Source of the DNA: Desulfobacteraceae bacterium 4572_19
GTDB lineage: Bacteria > Desulfobacterota > Desulfobacteria > Desulfobacterales > NBLS01
Length of the DNA stretch: 7,845 bases
NCBI GenBank assembly: GCA_002084385.1
Contig: NBLS01000119.1
Span: 1-7,845 of the forward strand
Reading direction: 5' to 3'
Part shown: in pieces, positions 7,054-7,845 of the stretch
How positions within the stretch are numbered: the stretch's first letter is position 1
Layout: each line of letters opens with the position of its first letter
Translations under genes and position numbers: made by a program
Notes under the pieces: model-generated
What the model was told of the DNA's origin: nothing
Seen by the model: the letters and a program-made list of their open reading frames with translations, nothing else
The model's database searches: none

Positions 7054-7664
7054 TTATATACCTGTTTTTTCAAGAAAGCTTATTACTTCGTCATATGTTT
7101 TAGTAACCTGAAATTCAGGAAACTCTTTTATAACATTATCAGGGGGGCAAAAAAGAAAACCGGTGTCTGCTTCTTTTAGCATTTCAATATCATTATAGGA
7201 GTCTCCAAAGGCTGTAACAGTATATTCAAGGCTTTTCATAGCAAGAACAGTTTTTCGTTTTGCATTAGGCTGTCTAAGGTTATAACCTGAAACAGTACCA
7301 TCTGCCTCAACAGAAAGAGAGTGACAAAAAATCGTTGGCCGTCCAAGTTTTTCCATCATGGGACCTGCAAATTGGGAAAATGTATCCGAGACTATAATAA
7401 TTTGCGTTCTTTTTCTAATCCAGTCCAAACACTCAACTGCACCCTCTAATGGTTCTATCGAAGCTATCACACTTTGAATGTCCTGCAACTTAAGATTGTT
7501 TTCTTTAAGAATAGCAAGTCGTTTTTTCATTAAAACATTATAATCAGAAATATCACGAGTGGTTAACTTTAACTCCTCCACACCTGTTTTTTTTGCAACA
7601 TTTATCCAAATTTCAGGAATAAATACATAAATACCCCCTCCAAGTCAGAACAAATAACATTCAT
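7054..7664 (-). pseudogene. thrH: ThrH-type phosphoserine phosphatase/homoserine phosphotransferase, frameshifted
   Basis: The HAD-family product would be about 200 residues. From the ATG at 7662-7664 (AAAGG upstream) the first frame reads MNVICSDLEGVF, which includes HAD motif I with the nucleophile Asp in DLEG. It then shifts and stops at 7602-7604. A second frame resumes with IPEIWINVAKKTGVEELKL and continues cleanly to the stop at 7054-7056, with motif II (IIVSDTF), the Lys region (NAKRKTVLAMKSL) and motif IV (AFGDSYNDIEML). The longest intact frame, from a GTG at 7581, lacks the nucleophile and should be inactive. Removing one copy of an 8-bp repeat at 7619-7634 restores exactly 200 codons plus stop. 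In Pseudomonas, ThrH moves phosphate from phosphoserine to homoserine. Here it follows hom by 19 bp, fitting a threonine operon. Confidence 0.9.
7619..7634. repeat. 8-bp tandem duplication that frameshifts thrH
   Basis: ATAAATAC occurs twice without a gap (7619-7626 and 7627-7634); on the coding strand this is GTATTTAT twice. With a single copy the coding strand reads GGG GTA TTT ATT CCT GAA, giving the expected GVFIPE of ThrH proteins. Deletion of one copy could restore the gene in one step. Confidence 0.9.
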
Positions 7665-7683
7665 ACAACACCTTTCATTTAAT

Positions 7684-7845
7684 TTAATTATCTTCAATTC
7701 TTATTATAATTGGATTTGTATCAATAACATCCAAATTTGATACTTCATCAAGAGCTTTGTTTATATTTTCTTCTTTTGCAAAATGTGTAAGCATAACGAT
7801 TGGCACACAACCATTTTTGTTTTGTTCTTTTTGATGAACAGATTT
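7684..7845 (-). CDS. hom: Homoserine dehydrogenase, C-terminal ACT-domain end (partial)
   Basis: The last 53 codons of a minus-strand gene run in from the right edge to a TAA at 7684-7686. The residues CVPIVMLTHFAKEENINKAL and NPIIIRIED are those of the C-terminal ACT domain of monofunctional homoserine dehydrogenase, where threonine feedback inhibition usually acts. The enzyme reduces aspartate semialdehyde to homoserine in threonine and methionine synthesis. The thrH start follows 19 bp downstream, consistent with an operon. The catalytic domains are outside the window, so whether the gene is intact is unknown; the visible part shows no lesion. Confidence 0.88.
   Translation of the reverse strand, partial: KSVHQKEQNKNGCVPIVMLTHFAKEENINKALDEVSNLDVIDTNPIIIRIEDN

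Overview
The window is AT-rich and looks like a Desulfobacterota genome, probably close to Desulfobacterales. This rests on recalled family resemblance: the hom-thrH gene order, a receiver protein whose C-terminal part matches a LuxR-type family common in that group, a HAMP-PAS-HPt-CheA-type kinase, and a GGGGC/GCCCC palindromic repeat often seen there. No database search was possible.

Layout. Positions 1-1715 (minus) hold a membrane histidine kinase broken into two frames and running off the left edge. Positions 1716-2018 are gene-free apart from a 101-nt nested palindrome, a small terminator-like hairpin and the stranded C-terminal tail of the next gene's HTH domain. Positions 2019-2699 (minus) encode a response regulator that has lost most of its HTH. 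Divergent from it, 2764-5126 (plus) encodes a hybrid PAS-GAF-HisKA-HATPase-REC kinase split at 4058-4072. Positions 5127-5332 carry a palindromic repeat. Positions 5333-6106 (minus) encode an apparently intact periplasmic solute-binding protein. Positions 6222-7023 (minus) are a split RfaE1/HldE-type heptose-phosphate kinase. Positions 7054-7664 (minus) are a thrH homologue frameshifted by an 8-bp tandem duplication. Positions 7684-7845 are the C-terminal ACT end of homoserine dehydrogenase, running off the right edge.

How the genes relate. The left half would be a phosphorelay cluster: two membrane kinases and a DNA-binding response regulator. The right half is a minus-strand run, hom then thrH then the heptose kinase, linking threonine synthesis with LPS core synthesis. 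The solute-binding protein further along may be separate.

The main result is the number of broken genes. Both kinases, the regulator, the heptose kinase and thrH each have a frame-breaking lesion, while the sequence on both sides of each break still reads as clean, well-conserved family protein without scattered stops. Four of the five breaks look like internal deletions of tens of codons, and the fifth is an exact 8-bp duplication. I read this as recent, deletion-biased gene decay, as in a lineage entering host restriction, or as an assembly fault that read mapping would expose. I see no convincing new biological system. The most interesting features are the lesion pattern, the thrH duplication and the inverted-repeat structures at 1766-1866 and 6946-7049.
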